A stretch of 64,000 nucleotides of DNA from Clusia tigrina (lineage: Eukaryota; Arthropoda; Insecta; Diptera; Clusiidae). This document shows positions 60,542 to 64,000 of this stretch, piece by piece (position 1 is the first letter of the stretch; every line of letters starts with the position of its first letter). Position numbers and translations under genes: made by a program. The notes below the pieces were generated by a model. That model had not been told where the DNA came from and searched no databases. It saw nothing but the letters and a program-made list of their open reading frames with translations. The stretch spans positions 82,859,400 through 82,923,399 of the forward strand of contig OV050030.1 in assembly GCA_920105625.2 (NCBI GenBank), in the 5' to 3' direction.

Positions 60542-61494
60542 TTAGTCGCGAATTTTACATCCGAGCCTGTACCGCCAACTTAATGGGGTCGGACATCGAG
60601 CGTTCTCCGAGACCTGCCAAGATTTTAATTGCCTCCGTCCCAATTGTGGCATTAAGCTGCCAGCCATTTCGATAAGATTTCACTCTTACGTACTAAACTG
60701 ACAGCATGCCACCATCGTCAGCCCATATCCATAATTAAAAAAAAAAAAATGTCCGGTATCACAAACGTAAGGCCTTACGGGTCTCGACCTTAGTACCGCT
60801 AAGCGCTAGGCGCACAGCTGCCACATGCCTGGGGCCTGACCAAGGTGTTGGTTATCTGAATTCACTCTTGGATTTTTATGGTCCAACGATGATACCACGA
60901 AGTCCCTCGGTGGTGAAACGATGCTCCGCGCCCGTCCCTCGATGGTCCCTCGTTGTCCATCGGTGCCCCTTCAGCCGCCCCTCCGGGGTCATCGCTGAAA
61001 GAGTCGTTGCTCACTTCGGCTAGCAACCAGAGGTTGCTGGTATACCATTGCCCGGGCCCGCCACGATGATGCAGTGAGTTTTCTTGGAAGAGTTCTCTGT
61101 AAGGATCACCCTGGCCTCTCCCTGGTAAGTGGCTATCAGAGTATTTACCTTCAGATTATCTACCCAGACCCCAGCTATAATTCATGGCAATGTTCATGTC
61201 TTAACATCAAAATGTTGAGTGGAGACTCCATATGTTAATGTCATACCAAAAAAATTAAACATTATGTCAAGAAAGCAGTTCTGCTAGAAACCATGAAATA
61301 AATTTGATGTTTCACTCGAATTTAACGTTTGTCTATTTAAAAATGGCACCAATTAAATTTAATAGAAGCGAAATAATTAATTTTATAATTATTTATCGAG
61401 AATTTGAATGTTTGAGCAATTGCAAACTGTTCAATTTCTGATTGCAGTTTTTTTAACTCTCTTAAAGCATTCAATGCGAGAACGCATCTGTTGT

Positions 61495-62254
61495 TTACTG
61501 TTCAAAGCCATGTAAAAAATGAAATGCTTTAACATAATTTGCCCACTTCATATTCTGACAGCCATCAGCTACTCTAACATGAACATGAACTTTGCTATGA
61601 ATTATAGCTAGTCGAGACACTATGTAAGTAAGGGAATTTTTTCTGGGTAGAGAATTTCCCATATCTGTTTTTTTATAGATTATTGTTTGACTAAAATACA
61701 TTTACCAGGTGTTATTAATAGAAGACCGCTCTCTAAATGTCATTTTCTCTCAGTCATAATAAGTGTCAAAATGAACAAACAATGTTGCTTCTTTTGTAAA
61801 TTTTGGATGCTATTTTCGGGCTTTGCATTTATGTTCGTAATAAGTTAAAACTCAAATGCCCTTTATTTTTTTGGGTTCTTTTTTCATTTATTATTATTTC
61901 AAAACAAAATTATACATACACACATATAACAGCTAATATAACTTAATATAAAATTTTCAATAATTTACTATTGCCTATTATTCTGTTTTTTTTTAGTTGC
62001 TAATTTATTTATTTTTTAAATACAATTCTAAAATACATTCGACATTTAAAAAAAATTGTTTTACCGCATTTGGTAAATTAACTTTAATGCTTAATTCCAT
62101 TAACTTTTCACGGAAATTCTTGCAGCGCACAATTTTATTTCCGTTGAACTCTATAAAAATGATCTCTAATGATTGCGTCTTTAGGAACGCTGAAAAATCT
62201 AACTTTTTCCTTTCTCCATGTATTATTGCAAATAACGCAACGATAATGCACCAT
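61495..62254 (-). pseudogene. P-element-like relic with THAP domain, unit D
   Basis: THAP start complement(62135..62254), possible downstream piece 61495-61701; unchanged from A. Confidence 0.5.
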
Positions 62255-62554
62255 TTTTCTATTTATTATTGTTCATATATATTTTTAAATGATTTCACTA
62301 CACTTTGGAAGCTGAGGACAATAATTTAAAATTTCCCTCTTTTAGTTTCTCAATGTATACAACATTCGCTACGAGAGCAGATTTGACACATATTATGACT
62401 GTTCATCAGTCATTTTGGTACAAGCACCGAACTGGTAACGTTTTAAGGAAGAATATCCTTAAACACTGGCAATCAATCGGCCTCGATTGAGCTAACAATG
62501 ACTGGTCACGTTCTTGTTCCTCTTCCAAAAATTCATAACTAGAACATTCATCAG

Positions 62555-63084
62555 TTGATATATCATCAAGTGAGTCTAATGTGTGTTGCCTTCTGAGTCC
62601 ATTACATCTGATTTGTTTTTAATTTTTAACCACTTTCTCATTCTAGTTGAATCAATTACACTATTGTATGGTATTTGGGTTACTTGACAATTTTCTACAT
62701 CTGTTACTACATAACGATAGTAATCTAATTGTTTACGGACTACATTTCTTTATAAGTTTTTTGTTTTTCCCTACCGTTGTCTAGACATTCATTATTACCA
62801 CCAAGTCACCCGGTTTGAATTGTCTTGCAGGCTTATGGCTTTCATCAAAATATTTGTAGTTGCGCGATTGAGATTTTCTGATTGCACACTCGTTTTTCAT
62901 TTAATTCTTTACATTCTTTTGAATAAAACTCATCTAAATCAATTACCTTACCACGCTGTTCAACATCAAATAGCAACTTACTGAGTGTTTCTTTAGTTGC
63001 ACAGTGAGTTAACACCCGGCTGGAAGATTTGCCTAAATGCGCACTCTGAAAACTGTCCCGTCAGCATTTGGGATGTTGGGAAAC
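62555..63084 (-). pseudogene. Gypsy integrase C-terminal relic, unit D
   Basis: Same broken frames as in A. Confidence 0.6.
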
Positions 63085-63147
63085 ATTCCAATCGCATCAT
63101 CCAGCAGCCACAGATATTGTAAACATATAAGTGAGATATAAACACAT

Positions 63148-63533
63148 AAGCGAAGTATTGTAAACACATACGAGTAAGCGATGTTTCGTATAGCTTTAAG
63201 ATACAATTTTCAGTTAATTCATAAGTAAACTCGGAAAGTATAAGTTCATACGTAAACTTATCAGTGAATAAAGTTTTATTTTTAAAATCCAAAACTTCAC
63301 CAAAACTTATTAATTTAGTGCACAGTATTGTTCAAAGCAAATATTTTGTTTCCAGTCAGTATAATTTATTGGCTCAGTTATTTTCGCTAATATAGATCTT
63401 AAGACACGGTTTAACTTGACCCTTCGACTAGGTCGATGCAACAGCGTTTAGTATATGTATAATGTTTTTATCCTCACAAAATCCGTTAAATTCTGACGAT
63501 CGCTTACTCGTATGTGTTTACAATACTTCGCTT
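63148..63533. repeat. Perfect 35-bp inverted repeats, unit D
   Basis: Arms 63148-63182 and 63499-63533, unchanged. Confidence 0.8.
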
Positions 63534-64000
63534 TAGGTATGTGCATATATAACTAACTGCAATTTGATGGGCATATTCGTTCGTGGTGCAGTGGGATCGC
63601 TACGCTCGGCTTATGGTTAAACAGCCAGGTTAGGCCGAACTGTAATATAATAATATATATAAATATAAGTAGTGAAACGTATCTTACGTATTATTGCATA
63701 CGTGCCTTAACTTTAAAGTATGTAAAGTGTGGCGACACCTTTAAATGTAAACCCAGCCAACTTCAATCTTGGGCTCTTCCTTTTTTGTTGTACACTAGTT
63801 CTTGCGATTTTGTAAAAATCCTTTAAATTTACAATAATTATTCATTAACTAATAAATAAAAAAACCAATCAAAATTTTAAATCCCTCTCAATAAATATTT
63901 GTCAAGGATATGTTTTGACAAGGTAAAAAAATCGTGAATTTTATTTCTCCCCTAAAAATATATAGGTCTTGTTTTGATTAATTTCATTTAATCAATGTAT
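63534..64000. other. AT-rich spacer, cut by the window end
   Basis: Equal to the start of the spacer at 12865; the Tc1 relic would follow outside the window. Confidence 0.6.

Larger units (their letters stand above)
56635..61175 (-). mobile_element. R1-clade LINE, 3' truncated, unit D
   Basis: Same arrangement as in A; the 5' region is 60542-61175. Confidence 0.8.

Overview
The window is eukaryotic, most likely insect, heterochromatin-like DNA. It contains no host gene, rRNA or tRNA gene that I can recognise. The insect reading rests on the transposon set: an R1-clade LINE, a Gypsy element with a tRNA-Trp primer site and CHCC gag finger, a THAP-domain P-element-like relic, a DD34E Tc1 relic and a Jockey-like endonuclease fragment. 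It also rests on the very AT-rich spacers and long (TA)n tracts. A fly is plausible because P-like elements are commonest there, but the species cannot be fixed from the sequence.

Layout: the whole window is one tandem array of a very large composite unit. Taking the start of a putative Gypsy-1 LTR as the boundary, the units are A (1-14742, left end missing), B (14743-29523, 14,781 bp), C (29524-47815, 18,292 bp) and D (47816-64000, right end missing). The units are almost identical over long stretches and differ by a few large indels. A and B share a 2.1-kb deletion in Gypsy-2. C and D share a net 249-bp deletion upstream of the Jockey-like fragment. B lacks about 968 bp at the Gypsy-1 gag/protease. 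C carries a 591-bp local tandem duplication containing a second (TA)n tract. D has a 242-bp deletion in Gypsy-2 RT and a 200-N scaffold gap.

Order inside each unit, left to right: (1) Gypsy-1 putative LTR, gag and protease relic (+); (2) a Gypsy RNase H/integrase fragment (-); (3) a Jockey-like endonuclease fragment (+); (4) an unassigned segment with a 42-bp near-palindrome; (5) a (TA)n tract; (6) Gypsy-2 of CsRn1/kabuki type (-), with two LTRs and a tRNA-Trp primer-binding site; (7) an R1-clade LINE (-), whose 3' end is cut by the Gypsy-2 LTR and whose ORF1 carries an inverted duplication; (8) a P-element-like relic with a THAP domain (-); (9) a Gypsy integrase C-terminal relic (-); (10) a pair of perfect 35-bp inverted repeats; (11) a Tc1-like transposase relic (+).

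The genes do not form a pathway. All are transposon remains, and most carry frameshifts or stops shared by every unit, so the elements were dead before the block was amplified. The longest intact frame is the 573-codon R1 reverse transcriptase, open in all four units. The most notable features are the array itself, a roughly 205-bp-stem inverted duplication in the LINE that could give a long hairpin RNA, and a gap whose flanks abut exactly. An unknown number of units may be hidden at that gap.
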